Below the pieces are notes generated by a model. It did no database searches and was not told the DNA's origin. It saw nothing but the letters and a program-made list of their open reading frames with translations. The position numbers and the translations under genes are program-made. From Methanocorpusculum sp. (GTDB lineage Archaea; Halobacteriota; Methanomicrobia; Methanomicrobiales; Methanocorpusculaceae): a DNA stretch of 38,830 nucleotides. The first letter of the stretch is position 1; each line of letters opens with the position of its first letter. The stretch lies in contig JAFQTT010000005.1 of the NCBI GenBank assembly GCA_017408885.1, positions 1-38,830 on the forward strand. Direction: 5' to 3'. This document shows, piece after piece, positions 1 through 8,202 of this stretch.

Positions 1-380
1 CCGAGTGTAAGCGAGCGAAGAAAACGGAATGCGATTGGCTAAGATTAGCGTAGATTAGCGGTTTGTTATTTTTGGTATCTGCATCCAAAAAGAAACTTAG
101 TCTAAAGGTTGCCGGTGATTTCCAACGCGAATAGTTTTTCGTGGCTTTCGTTAGCTTTCGTGCTCTTTCAACTTTTCGGGTTTTTGCCGCGAGGTGCGAA
201 GCAACTCAAGGCGTGAGCAAGACGAGAGCTTGCTCGAGTCATGAGCACGACAGAATGGCGTGCGAAAGCTCGAAGAGCTGGCGATTCGCGTGATTTTCGC
301 GGGGGAAATATATTCACTCAGAGAATCCCAAAAACGTGGGAAAACACCCGCTCAAAAATCAGAAAAGAAAAAAGTGAGGA
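1..380. other. Gene-free stretch with a GC-rich foldback
   Basis: I see no convincing gene here. Short reading frames around 241-493 have no ribosome site or recognisable content. The segment from about 140 to 280 folds back on itself. GAGCAAG (215-221) pairs with CTTGCTC (229-235) around a 7-base loop, and flanking pieces such as TCGTGCTC near 158 and GAGCACGA near 243 are also complementary. AGATTAGCG occurs twice near 42-60. It lies downstream of the ABCE1 gene, whose terminator is at 366-389. Confidence 0.5.
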
Positions 381-389
381 TTACTCCTC
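366..389 (-). terminator. Terminator of the ABCE1 gene
   Basis: Read on the minus strand, a small hairpin (GAGG, 386-389, with CCTC, 376-379) spans the stop codon and is followed by a run of six T. This fits a transcription end for the ABCE1 transcript. Confidence 0.45.
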
Positions 390-2192
390 AGACTCGCCGC
401 CCATCTTGGCAAGCTCAGACTCTTTTGCATCGTAGTAGTAATACTCGCCTGCGGACTTCTGCTCGCGGTCAAGGTAGGAGCCTGGCTTGTTGATACGCGG
501 ACGTCCGGTCTTGTCGCGGCGGAAAGTGATTCCGAGGTTTGATAAGAAGAGGTTCATACCATCCTTCATCTCGAATGGTCCGCGTGCCTGACCCTCCAGT
601 CCCGGAACACCGTCGAATACTAAGAGACGCTCGGAAATCATATCGATTGTGTACATATCGTGGTCGATGACCATGACTCCTGCCTCTTTATCCTCTGCCG
701 CACGCTTGATAACCTTGGTTGTGACAAGGCGCTGCTCGACATCAAGGTGTGCAGACGGTTCATCAAGGATATATAAATCAGCATCGCGGGAGAGACAAAG
801 AGCGATTGCGACGCGCTGTAATTCTCCTCCAGAGAGGTTTCTGACCTCGGACTGAAGCAGAGTTCCAAGTCCGAGAGGTTCGATGATTTCATGCTGGTAG
901 TAGGATGAATCGAACTTACGGGTTGCCTGGCGCAGAATGTACTCGACAGTATCAGAAGAGTTCGGGTCTGCTGTTACATACTGCGGCTTGTAGGAAACGG
1001 TTACGGTGTCAAAGACCTTTCCGTCATCCGGCTTTTCCACACCTGCTAAGAGCTTTGCAAACGTAGACTTTCCAATACCGTTTGCTCCAACTATTCCAAG
1101 GACCTCTCCGCGTCTTACTTCTCCGCCTTCAACAGTCAGCTTGAAGCCCGGGAAGGTCTTAGTCATTGCCGGGATATTCATTAAAATCTGGCGGTCAACA
1201 TCACTCTCGTGACCTCTGGTCTCGAAAACAACCGGGTAGTCACGGATTCTGACATTCTCCTCATCCACAAATCCTGCTAAGTACTGGTTTACACCAACAC
1301 GTACTCCCTTCGGTCTGGTGATGATACCAAAAGCGGCAGGCTTACCGTATGCTAAGTGAACCGCCTCTGCAACCATGTCGAGGATTGCGATATCGTGCTC
1401 GACTAAGATGACAGGTGCTTCCTCTGCGATTTCGCGAATCAGCTTTGCGGCGACCATTCTCTGATAGATATCAAGGAACGGGGTAACTTCATCAAGGAAG
1501 TAGAAGTTTGCCTTCTTGGAAAGAGCAACAGTGAGCGCAACGCGCTGTAACTCTCCTCCGGAGAGGGTTGCTAAATCCTTCTCGAGGATAGTACTTAATG
1601 CAAGCTCTTTGATGAAGTAATCGAGTTTTCCGCGCTCATCATTCTGCTTTAACAGATTTCCGACAGTTCCCTTGAACACCTTCGGGATGAAGTCGATGTA
1701 CTGCGGCTTGATGGATGCTTTGATTGTTTTTGCTGCAACCTTCTGCAGGTAATCGAAAAGCTCGGTTCCAGAGTAGAACTTTAAGATTTCATCCCACTCG
1801 ACCTCGTGGTCGAAGATACCAAGGTTTGGTTTTACCTGTCCGGAGAGGATTTTAACCGCGGTGGACTTTCCAATACCGTTTGGTCCAAGGACACCGGTAA
1901 CTTTTCCTGCGACCGGCTGCGGAAGACCATAGAGCACAAATGCGTTTGGTCCGTAACGGTTTACAGGAGTATCAAGCTCTTCTGGAAGCTGGATGATATC
2001 GAGTGCTTCAAACGGACACTTCTTGATGCAGATACCGCATCCGACACAGAGCTCTTCTGAGATGACAGCACGATTGTCTTCTCCGATAGTGACCGTCTCG
2101 TCGCCGGTTCTTACACGTGGACAGTAGATGATACATTCGTGTGCACACTTCTTTGCGTGACAGCGATCCTTATGAACGATAGCAAGTCTCAT
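381..2192 (-). CDS. ABCE1/Rli1 ribosome-recycling ATPase
   Basis: This is the archaeal ABCE1 (RNase L inhibitor) protein, which splits 70S ribosomes after termination or Pelota-mediated rescue. The 603-residue protein starts with an Fe-S domain: cysteines at 11, 16, 20, 24 and a second set at 49, 52, 55, 59. It then has two ABC ATPase domains. Domain 1 has Walker A GPNGIGKST (103-111), signature LSGGE (210-214) and Walker B ending FLDE. Domain 2 has Walker A GANGIGKST (369-377), LSGGE (453-457) and ILDEPSAHLD. In domain 1 the residues after Walker B read VTPFLD rather than the usual PSSYLD, probably a lineage trait. Full length for the family. The start lies 1 base after the stop of the upstream ferredoxin-EMC6 gene, so the two are almost certainly co-transcribed. 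Confidence 0.97.
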   Translation of the reverse strand: MRLAIVHKDRCHAKKCAHECIIYCPRVRTGDETVTIGEDNRAVISEELCVGCGICIKKCPFEALDIIQLPEELDTPVNRYGPNAFVLYGLPQPVAGKVTGVLGPNGIGKSTAVKILSGQVKPNLGIFDHEVEWDEILKFYSGTELFDYLQKVAAKTIKASIKPQYIDFIPKVFKGTVGNLLKQNDERGKLDYFIKELALSTILEKDLATLSGGELQRVALTVALSKKANFYFLDEVTPFLDIYQRMVAAKLIREIAEEAPVILVEHDIAILDMVAEAVHLAYGKPAAFGIITRPKGVRVGVNQYLAGFVDEENVRIRDYPVVFETRGHESDVDRQILMNIPAMTKTFPGFKLTVEGGEVRRGEVLGIVGANGIGKSTFAKLLAGVEKPDDGKVFDTVTVSYKPQYVTADPNSSDTVEYILRQATRKFDSSYYQHEIIEPLGLGTLLQSEVRNLSGGELQRVAIALCLSRDADLYILDEPSAHLDVEQRLVTTKVIKRAAEDKEAGVMVIDHDMYTIDMISERLLVFDGVPGLEGQARGPFEMKDGMNLFLSNLGITFRRDKTGRPRINKPGSYLDREQKSAGEYYYYDAKESELAKMGGESEE

Positions 2193-2193
2193 T

Positions 2194-2853
2194 TTATGCG
2201 GAGAAGGAGGTCGAAAGCATCATAGTCCAGGAGAGGAACCAGGTAACAAAGGTCATGAATCCCTGGTAGAACCAGTCTTTCTTTCCAAGCTTGGAAACAT
2301 CAATTCTGATGACCATGAAGATGGTCTTCTGAATAACGATTGCCAGGACTAATGTGAGAAGTCCCATGACCGGCATAGGCTGTGTTCCGGTAACAGGGTC
2401 CATTGTTCCTGCAAGGTAGAAGGATGCAAGACCGGCAAGCATACCAAGAATACAGGCAATAGCTGTTCTGATGACACGGTTTACGTGCTCAGACTTCTTT
2501 CTTGCCTTCTTTTCTTCAGGTGTTTCCTTGTGCTTCGGAGCCGGGGTTGGAGCCGGTGCTGCCTGAGATGGTGCAGTCTGTTTGGATGGGGCTGTCTGAT
2601 TGGTTTCAGTCTCTGCTTCGACTGTTTCTGCTGGTGCTGATTTGTCTTTTACAAATTTCATCTCGATTGCTTTTTCCGGACAAATTCTAACACACTTTCC
2701 GCATCCGTTGCAGAGTTCCTCGACAACCGTTGCCTTCTTATTTCTGCCGATAAAAATAACCGGCATATCTTTTCTGGAAGCCGGGCAGAACTTCACGCAG
2801 CGATTGCACATTGTTGTATTACATTTTTCTTTTCTGATATAGGCTACCTGCAT
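2194..2853 (-). CDS. Ferredoxin-EMC6-like membrane fusion protein
   Basis: The product is about 219 residues. The N-terminal 65 residues form a two-cluster ferredoxin whose first motif (C-x4-C-x2-C-x3-C after a VAYIRKEKC start) closely resembles the N-terminus of ABCE1 next door. A linker rich in Pro, Ala, Thr, Glu and Lys follows. The C-terminal 90 residues hold about three hydrophobic segments and a WFYQGFMTFVTWFLSW stretch resembling archaeal EMC6-like proteins, relatives of a eukaryotic ER membrane-insertase subunit. I chose the ATG at 2853 because GGGAGGG sits just upstream; a longer frame up to 2928 lacks support. The pairing with ABCE1 suggests a role at membrane-bound ribosomes, which is inference. 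The EMC6 assignment is by eye and moderately sure. Confidence 0.8.
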   Translation of the reverse strand: MQVAYIRKEKCNTTMCNRCVKFCPASRKDMPVIFIGRNKKATVVEELCNGCGKCVRICPEKAIEMKFVKDKSAPAETVEAETETNQTAPSKQTAPSQAAPAPTPAPKHKETPEEKKARKKSEHVNRVIRTAIACILGMLAGLASFYLAGTMDPVTGTQPMPVMGLLTLVLAIVIQKTIFMVIRIDVSKLGKKDWFYQGFMTFVTWFLSWTMMLSTSFSA

Positions 2854-2876
2854 TCGGTACCCTCCCGAATAATAGT

Positions 2877-2913
2877 CTAAATATATTAGTTCCCACACCT
2901 TATCTATATTAGG
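2877..2913. promoter_or_regulatory. Divergent promoter for ABCE1 and NEMF transcripts
   Basis: Two A/T boxes lie between the divergent starts. TAAATATATTA near 2878-2888 is about 32 bases before the NEMF ATG at 2919, giving a nearly leaderless plus-strand transcript. CTATATTAG near 2904-2912 is positioned to drive the minus-strand gene starting at 2853 with a leader long enough to include its GGGAGGG site. Only consensus and spacing support this. Confidence 0.5.
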
Positions 2914-2918
2914 ATTAT

Positions 2919-4814
2919 ATGGCAACATTACAGGGTATGAGCGGAACAGATGTCAGGGCTGAAGTCGCAGAACTCTCAGCTCTTCTTCCGCTTTGGATCG
3001 GAAAAATATACCAATACGATACAGCGTCTTTCGGCTTTAGATTAAACGGTGAAGAAAAGGCGCGTCACTTCCTCTATGCAGAAAAGGGTGTCCGCGCCCA
3101 TCTGACATCCGAACTTCCGCCTGCTCCGAAAAACCCGTCAGGTTTTTCCATGTACCTTCGAAAATACATCGAAGGCGGAAAAGTTCTATCAATCGAGCAG
3201 AAGGGAATTGAGCGTGTCATAATCTTCTCAATTGGAAAAGGTCCGAATGAATATAAGTTAATCTTTGAGCTGTTCGATGAAGGAAACCTGATTTTCACGG
3301 ACAAAGACTTCAAAATTATAAATGCCTTATCCCAGAAGAGATTCCGTGAAAGAGATATCGTTGCAGGGGCTTTCTATGACGGAACGGCAAAGAGCCCTGA
3401 AGAGCTTTCCTACGAAGAGTTCTGCGAAAAGATTCGCGGAACTGATTCTGATATAGTCCGCGCTCTTGCAACTGTTTTCATGCTCGGCGGCGTAAATGCC
3501 GAAGAGGTCTGTGCTGAAGCAGGTGTTTCAAAGACGATGCCGACATCCTATGCTGAAGATGCACAGCTTCGCCCGGTATATGATGCAATGTGTGCCTGGA
3601 TTGCTCGATTAAATACCCCTGAACCTGTGATCGATTCGAAAGGGGCATTTCCGCGTCCTGCAATTGGACGTGAGCCTGCCGCACGCTTTGAAACATTCTG
3701 GAAGGCCTTGGATGCATTCTATCCAAAGCCTGAACCAGTACAGGAAGTGGAAAAGGAAAAGCGCCTCTCCAAAGAAGAGCGTATCAGGAAACAGCAGGAA
3801 GCGGCAATTGTTTCTTTCGACAAAAAAATTGCCGAAGCAAACGAGATTGCAGAAATCATATACGGACATTACGGAGAGGTACAGGAGACGATTGATGTCT
3901 TGTCTGCGGCAAGTCAGAAGATGTCCTGGCAGGACATTGGAAAAGTGCTGAAAGGAAGCGATCTGCCTGCGGCAAAGCGTGTTGTCTCTATCAATCCGGA
4001 AAAGGCATCAGTACTTTTAGATCTTGGCGAGAAGCACAAGGTAACTATCTTTGTCCACGAAAGTCTGGAAGCAAATGCCGGACGCTACAGCCAGGTTGCA
4101 AAGAAGTTCCGCGCTAAAAAGGCCGGAGCATATCGGGCTATGGAAGCCGGCATCAAGCATGCCGAGAAGAAAAAGACTGTCACAGCCGGCAAAATGAAGG
4201 CGAAATGGTACCACCGTTTCCGCTGGATGGAGACATCAGATGGGACTGTTGTTATCGGTGGCCGAAACGCTGACCAGAATGAGGAGCTTGTCAAGAAATA
4301 CATGGAAGGAAAGGACACCTTCCTCCACGCTGATGTGTTTGGTGCATCCGTTATAATCATAAAAGGCAAGACCGAAAAGATGAACGAAGCCGTGCAGTTT
4401 GCAGCCTCGTATTCCCGTATGTGGAGCGGCGGCGGAGCGTCTGGTGATGTAATCGAAGCAGCACCATCTCAGGTCAGCAAAACTCCGGAGTCTGGAGAGT
4501 ACGTGGCACATGGTTCATTTATAATTCGCGGCGAGCGCAAAATCCACAAGGATGTGCCGCTTGAAGTATCTATTGGAATCATGACTGAGCCTGTTTTGGC
4601 TGTAATCGGAGGAACTCCTGATGCTGTTGAACCGAAGTGCAAGGCTTCTGTTCGTCTTCGCCCGGGAACCTTCGAAGGAAATGATATCGCAAAGAAGGTT
4701 CTTCGAAAACTCAAAGAGGCAATCCCTGAAAGCGAGCAGAAAGCGCTCAAAGCTGTATTAAATACCGAAGCAGTTGCCGCATTTGTGCCGCCTGGAGGTT
4801 CAGATATCGTATGA
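2919..4814 (+). CDS. NEMF/Rqc2-type ribosome quality control protein
   Basis: The 631-residue protein belongs to the NEMF/Rqc2/RqcH family (NFACT proteins), which bind tRNA on stalled large ribosomal subunits. The N-terminal NFACT-N region covers roughly residues 1-230. A charged helical segment around 270-330 (EKEKRLSKEERIRKQQEAA) is likely the coiled coil. The NFACT-R (DUF814) domain begins near 429 with KWYHRFRWM, then DGTVVIGGRNADQNE and HADVFGAS. The first ATG fits a short-leader transcript from the A/T box at about 2882; an alternative ATG lies at 2937. The stop overlaps the Pelota start by four bases (ATGA), tying together two factors that act on stalled ribosomes. Confidence 0.93.
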   Translation: MATLQGMSGTDVRAEVAELSALLPLWIGKIYQYDTASFGFRLNGEEKARHFLYAEKGVRAHLTSELPPAPKNPSGFSMYLRKYIEGGKVLSIEQKGIERVIIFSIGKGPNEYKLIFELFDEGNLIFTDKDFKIINALSQKRFRERDIVAGAFYDGTAKSPEELSYEEFCEKIRGTDSDIVRALATVFMLGGVNAEEVCAEAGVSKTMPTSYAEDAQLRPVYDAMCAWIARLNTPEPVIDSKGAFPRPAIGREPAARFETFWKALDAFYPKPEPVQEVEKEKRLSKEERIRKQQEAAIVSFDKKIAEANEIAEIIYGHYGEVQETIDVLSAASQKMSWQDIGKVLKGSDLPAAKRVVSINPEKASVLLDLGEKHKVTIFVHESLEANAGRYSQVAKKFRAKKAGAYRAMEAGIKHAEKKKTVTAGKMKAKWYHRFRWMETSDGTVVIGGRNADQNEELVKKYMEGKDTFLHADVFGASVIIIKGKTEKMNEAVQFAASYSRMWSGGGASGDVIEAAPSQVSKTPESGEYVAHGSFIIRGERKIHKDVPLEVSIGIMTEPVLAVIGGTPDAVEPKCKASVRLRPGTFEGNDIAKKVLRKLKEAIPESEQKALKAVLNTEAVAAFVPPGGSDIV

Positions 4815-5842
4815 GGGCAACACTTGAAGAGCCTTTGAAGCGTGACGGGTTTGGGGAGTACAAACTTCTCCCTGACTCTCTTGACGATCTCTGGCATCTC
4901 TCGCATTTAATCTCAGAGGGAGACACTGTTTATGCGGTGACGATGCGGACAGTTGACGGTCCAAATGATAAAATCCGTGCCGAGAAGCTCGAAAAGCGCC
5001 CTGTCAGGATGGGCGTGTGTGCCGAAAAGGTCGAGTTCTCACCTGATGCAAACAGACTTCGTGTGTTTGGAACGATTACGTTTGGCCCGGATGTTGGTCA
5101 GCACCATACCTTAAACATTGAAACAGGATATGAGATAAGCGTTGTTCGAAGGTGGCGTCAGGTCGATCTCGACCGCTTAGAGCGTGCAGTGTCCCAGACT
5201 GTGCATGGAGTTATCCATATCGCAGCCGTAGAAGACGGGGAGATTGAACTCTACCGCATCAGACAGTACGGTCCTGAGAGAATTGTGACACTTACGATGG
5301 GAAGCGGTAAAGTTGCCGAGCTTGATTCGCGTCAGGCACTATTTGCTGCTGCGGTTGAAAAGCTTGGTCCTGTTACAGGGCCTGTCGTTGTTGCAGGTCC
5401 CGGATTTGTAAAGGATGATTTCATCTCATATGCAAAGTCCAAGGCGCCTGAGTTGGGAGGGCGTATGCTTTCTTCTGATACAAGACGCTCCGGATATGGT
5501 GCGGTTCAGGAAGCAATCGGAAACGGTGTTCTCTCACGCGTTGCAGAGGATGTGCAGCTCGCACGCGAGGTTGAGGTCATGGATGAAGTGTTTCTGAGAA
5601 TCAGCAGAAACGGGGCTGTTGCATATGGTGATGCTGAGGTGCGCGATGCTGTAGATTTCGGTGCGGCAGAGACTGTTATCATCTCTGACAGCAGGCTTCG
5701 TGACGGCTCTCTTTCCCGCACTATTGAGGATGCAGAACGTCTTGGGGCGTCTGTTGTTGTCTTATCTTCCGAGTTTGAGCCTGGAAAACGCCTCGAAGGG
5801 CTTGGCGGCTCGGCTGCGCTTCTCAGGTATAAGATAGGGTAA
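4811..5842 (+). CDS. pelA: Pelota/Dom34 ribosome rescue factor
   Basis: The 343-residue protein matches archaeal Pelota (aPelota), an eRF1 relative that enters empty A sites on stalled ribosomes. With aEF1A and ABCE1 it frees them. The N-terminal Sm-like domain shows GEYKLLPDSLDDLWHLSHLI and GDTVYAVTMRTV, typical of Dom34. The central domain has VVVAGPGFVKDDF, and the C-terminal domain resembles eL30. There is no GGQ motif, as expected for Pelota. Translation is probably coupled to the NEMF gene by the ATGA overlap. The partner ABCE1 is encoded only 2.6 kb away on the other strand, so this is a complete rescue-recycling neighbourhood. Confidence 0.95.
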   Translation: MRATLEEPLKRDGFGEYKLLPDSLDDLWHLSHLISEGDTVYAVTMRTVDGPNDKIRAEKLEKRPVRMGVCAEKVEFSPDANRLRVFGTITFGPDVGQHHTLNIETGYEISVVRRWRQVDLDRLERAVSQTVHGVIHIAAVEDGEIELYRIRQYGPERIVTLTMGSGKVAELDSRQALFAAAVEKLGPVTGPVVVAGPGFVKDDFISYAKSKAPELGGRMLSSDTRRSGYGAVQEAIGNGVLSRVAEDVQLAREVEVMDEVFLRISRNGAVAYGDAEVRDAVDFGAAETVIISDSRLRDGSLSRTIEDAERLGASVVVLSSEFEPGKRLEGLGGSAALLRYKIG

Positions 5843-5845
5843 TCA

Positions 5846-5871
5846 TCGGTTAAAAACCGAATCCTTTATAA
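5846..5871 (+). promoter_or_regulatory. Hairpin after Pelota and A/T box for tRNA-Arg
   Basis: TCGGTT (5846-5851) pairs with AACCGA (5855-5860) just after the Pelota stop and could end that transcript. TTTATAAG (5864-5871) follows, about 50 bases before the tRNA, a normal place for a tRNA promoter with a short 5' leader. Confidence 0.45.
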
Positions 5872-5916
5872 GTTTCCAAGTACTATTTAGTAGAGCACTT
5901 AGGTGCGACGTCTCAG

Positions 5917-5988
5917 GTCCCGGTAGGGTAGAGGATATCCTAGAAGCCTGCGGAGCTTTTGACCGGGGTTCAAGTCCCCGCCGGGACG
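5917..5988 (+). tRNA. tRNA-Arg (anticodon GCG)
   Basis: The acceptor stem GTCCCGG (5917-5923) pairs with CCGGGAC (5981-5987). The T arm is CGGGG-TTCAAGT-CCCCG (5964-5980). The anticodon stem GAAGC/GCTTT encloses loop CTGCGGA, giving anticodon GCG at 5950-5952, which reads CGC arginine codons. G5988 is the discriminator; CCA is not encoded. A T-rich stretch follows. I found no duplicated 3' end nearby that would mark an integrated element. Confidence 0.92.
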
Positions 5989-6081
5989 TCTTACTTTTGA
6001 TTTTGTTTTGTAACTCATCTAAAACACGTTAGTGTCCGTCTCTGGAAAAATAGGGTTGAATTTCTAATATTTTCTATTCTG

Positions 6082-6103
6082 AAAAAAAAGGGATTATAAT
6101 CCC
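6082..6103 (-). terminator. Terminator of the amidohydrolase gene
   Basis: GGGATTATAATCCC (6090-6103) is a perfect palindrome that includes the stop codon. On the minus strand it is followed by eight T residues (6082-6089). Confidence 0.6.
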
Positions 6104-6840
6104 ATGAACTTTGCCGCGTTGTTGTAGAACACGTTTTCAAGCCCTTCTTCGTCAAGCCCGCAGGAAAGCACACGCTGAATCTCAACGCTTGGGTGGTGGA
6201 ATGGAGAATCTATTCCAAACATAATGCGGTCTTCACCTACTGTTTCGTATGCATTTTTAATCTGACATCCCATCGGCATTCCTGATATTTCGAGATAGAG
6301 ATTGTCGAACTTCTTTGCCATCGTAATGCTTGCATCAATGTACACTCCGTGCCCGTGTCCCATGTGAATCATAACTATTGGAACATCAGGATGTCTCTCT
6401 GCAAGAAGTCCAATCTGCCACGGAAGTGAAAACGGCGGGTGTCCGCAGTGTATAAAGACAGGCTTTTTGTATTTTCCTGCAATCTCCATAATCGGGTCAA
6501 CAGCTGGTGAATCTGCAGTAAATCCATCGAATAGCGGCTGCATCTTTAATCCTGCAAAGCCTTCGTCCTTTAGATAATGCTCTGCATCAGCATATGCTGT
6601 CTCCAAAAGATTTGCATTAATCCATGCAAGCGGGATAATCTTATCAGGATACTGTTTGTATGCTTCGTTTACCTCTTCGTTTAGCATATATGCTGCAGGA
6701 CAGAGAATTGTTTTTTCGATGTTGAACTCTTCCATCTGTTTTAACAGAAGATCAGTGTTGAAGTTTACATTAAATGGGCTTCCAAAGTTTCCGATGTGGG
6801 TATGAGCGTCAATTTTTCTGTGCTCTGCAAATGGATTCAT
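6094..6840 (-). CDS. Amidohydrolase-family (TIM-barrel) metal-dependent hydrolase
   Basis: The 248-residue protein has the features of the amidohydrolase-2 family (PF04909 type), cytosolic TIM-barrel enzymes that hydrolyse or decarboxylate small carboxylic substrates. Visible metal or active-site candidates are HTH at residues 13-15 (KIDAHTHIG), FIHCGHPPF in the middle, MIHMGHGHG, and an aspartate in GIDSPFHHP near the end. It lacks a signal peptide. The gene stands alone on the minus strand, divergent from the transglutaminase-like gene. The substrate cannot be told from sequence. Confidence 0.82.
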   Translation of the reverse strand: MNPFAEHRKIDAHTHIGNFGSPFNVNFNTDLLLKQMEEFNIEKTILCPAAYMLNEEVNEAYKQYPDKIIPLAWINANLLETAYADAEHYLKDEGFAGLKMQPLFDGFTADSPAVDPIMEIAGKYKKPVFIHCGHPPFSLPWQIGLLAERHPDVPIVMIHMGHGHGVYIDASITMAKKFDNLYLEISGMPMGCQIKNAYETVGEDRIMFGIDSPFHHPSVEIQRVLSCGLDEEGLENVFYNNAAKFMGL

Positions 6841-6921
6841 AAATTATATTCTACGCCTGTTTACTAAAGAGTTACGTGGTTTGCAAATGCCTATATTCTA
6901 TCAGTTTTAAACGAATTAGAA

Positions 6922-7521
6922 ATGATTCCAGATATTTTCCTCGAAGAACATCCTTACGTTGACTTCACGCACCCTGCAATTGATTCTCTCTGCCGCAGAT
7001 TATTTTCCGGAATCGAAGATGACATAGAAAAAACCAGAATAGCATACCGCTTCGTCCGCGATGAGATTCCGCACTCATTCGACATAGAATCAGACCTTGT
7101 CCCTTCAAAAGCATCTGATGTTTTGCTTGCAGGAACTGGAATCTGTCATTCGAAAGCAAATCTGCTCGCAGCACTTCTCCGTCATGAAAATATTCCTGCA
7201 GGATTCTGCCATGAGCATATCACTCTTGCACGTGATGAGAAACTTGGTTACTGTGTTCATGGATTCAATGCTGTATTTCTTGGAAAATGGGTGAAGCTTG
7301 ATGCACGCGGGAATAAGGAAGGCATTCATGCAGAGTTTTCTCTAGATGAGTTTATCCCTGCATTTCCTCCGCGTGAAGGTTTTGACGAGTATTTCTATCC
7401 GGGAATTTATGCCAGACCGCTTGCGGATGCGATGCGGATGTTAGATGCCGCAAATTCAAGGCAGGATATCATCGATACTATAACCCGTGATGTAACTGAA
7501 GAGCCTGATATCAGGGAGTAA
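6922..7521 (+). CDS. Transglutaminase-like cysteine protease-fold protein
   Basis: The 199-residue protein carries the transglutaminase-like core. The candidate catalytic cysteine is in GTGICHSKANLLAALLR, the histidine in GYCVHGFNAV and the aspartate in WVKLDARGN, in the family order Cys-His-Asp. It has no signal peptide or membrane segment, so it is probably cytosolic. TATATTCTA at about 6892-6900 lies some 25-30 bases before the ATG, consistent with a leaderless message. Members act as proteases or amidases; the substrate is unknown. The hairpin and T-run right after the stop fit a single-gene unit. Confidence 0.82.
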   Translation: MIPDIFLEEHPYVDFTHPAIDSLCRRLFSGIEDDIEKTRIAYRFVRDEIPHSFDIESDLVPSKASDVLLAGTGICHSKANLLAALLRHENIPAGFCHEHITLARDEKLGYCVHGFNAVFLGKWVKLDARGNKEGIHAEFSLDEFIPAFPPREGFDEYFYPGIYARPLADAMRMLDAANSRQDIIDTITRDVTEEPDIRE

Positions 7522-7556
7522 AAAAGTTGAGGTTGTTAGAAATCCTCGACTTTTTT
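7521..7556 (+). terminator. Terminator after the transglutaminase-like gene
   Basis: AAAAAGTTGAGG pairs with CCTCGACTTTTTT (one G-T pair), giving a stem of about 12 bp that ends in T6, directly after the stop codon. Confidence 0.65.
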
Positions 7557-7604
7557 AGCAGTTATCCAAACGAGTACACATACCTGTGGGTGTAAAAATG
7601 GTGC

Positions 7605-7623
7605 GGAGGGGGATTACCCCTCC
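7605..7623 (-). terminator. GC hairpin, likely end of the 7717-8202 transcript
   Basis: GGAGGGG (7605-7611) and CCCCTCC (7617-7623) form a perfect 7-bp stem with a 5-base loop. On the minus strand a T run follows about 10 bases later, some 95 bases past the stop of the orphan gene. Confidence 0.4.
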
Positions 7624-7716
7624 TCAATAAGCAGCCTAATTAGGTATTCTTCGATTACTATGCATACCCAAAGAAGATAGTAGAGTGCCCGACGGATTAG
7701 CGGATGGGATAGAAAA

Positions 7717-8202
7717 TTAAGCACTCTGTCCGCCAAGCGCGGTCTGAGTGTCCGCCCAGGTTTCGACTGCTGCAAGGGTTTCGTCGAGCTCGAAGCCGTT
7801 GACGAGCATGTACTCTCTGGTGATGGTGACGGTGAAGGTGTCTTCTCCAAGAGAGCAGGAAAACTTGGCACTCCAGGTATCTTCGGTGCTGTCAGTAGAG
7901 GCAGAGCCCCCGACACCTGCTGCGGTCTCTGCGGCTTCGGTTCCTTTGAGCAGGGATGCCATGTCTTCGTATGCGGTTTTGTCGCTTGCGTAGAAGTTGA
8001 GGTATCCTTTGTCCTCTCCTGCCGCATCGAAGTAGTCGATTCTGGTCTTGTAGGTCTCAGCACCTGCTTCCTTTCTGGTCAGTCCCATGGTGCTGTCTGC
8101 AGCGAATGCAGAGACAACGGATTCGAAGGTGTCTGCGTCTGCGATTTTGTCGTAGGTTCTCTTGGCGTTTCTGGATTTAGAGGTTTCAATAAAGTCTGCC
8201 AT
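7717..8202 (-). CDS. Orphan acidic protein, function unknown
   Basis: I do not recognise this 161-residue protein. It begins MADFIETSKSRNAKRTYDK, has no signal peptide or membrane span, a single cysteine and an acidic composition. A flexible Ala/Gly/Ser/Thr stretch around residues 90-108 separates an N-terminal part from a C-terminal part containing DTFTVTITREYMLVNGFEL, which reads like beta strands followed by a helix. The start is well supported: AAGGAG lies about 8 bases before the ATG. Upstream is a hairpin-rich 300-base stretch, and the gene lies at the edge of the accessory region. It could be a structural or packaging-type protein of a mobile element, but nothing in the sequence proves that. 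Confidence 0.65.
   Translation of the reverse strand: MADFIETSKSRNAKRTYDKIADADTFESVVSAFAADSTMGLTRKEAGAETYKTRIDYFDAAGEDKGYLNFYASDKTAYEDMASLLKGTEAAETAAGVGGSASTDSTEDTWSAKFSCSLGEDTFTVTITREYMLVNGFELDETLAAVETWADTQTALGGQSA

Noticed and set aside
241-493. Short plus-strand reading frames of 64-77 codons
   Set aside because: They overlap the ABCE1 3' end or the foldback, lack a ribosome site, and have compositions typical of antisense frames.
7614-8063. 149-codon minus-strand frame
   Set aside because: It overlaps the orphan acidic gene in another frame, has no ribosome site, and is rich in Ser/Thr/Pro as an out-of-frame shadow would be.
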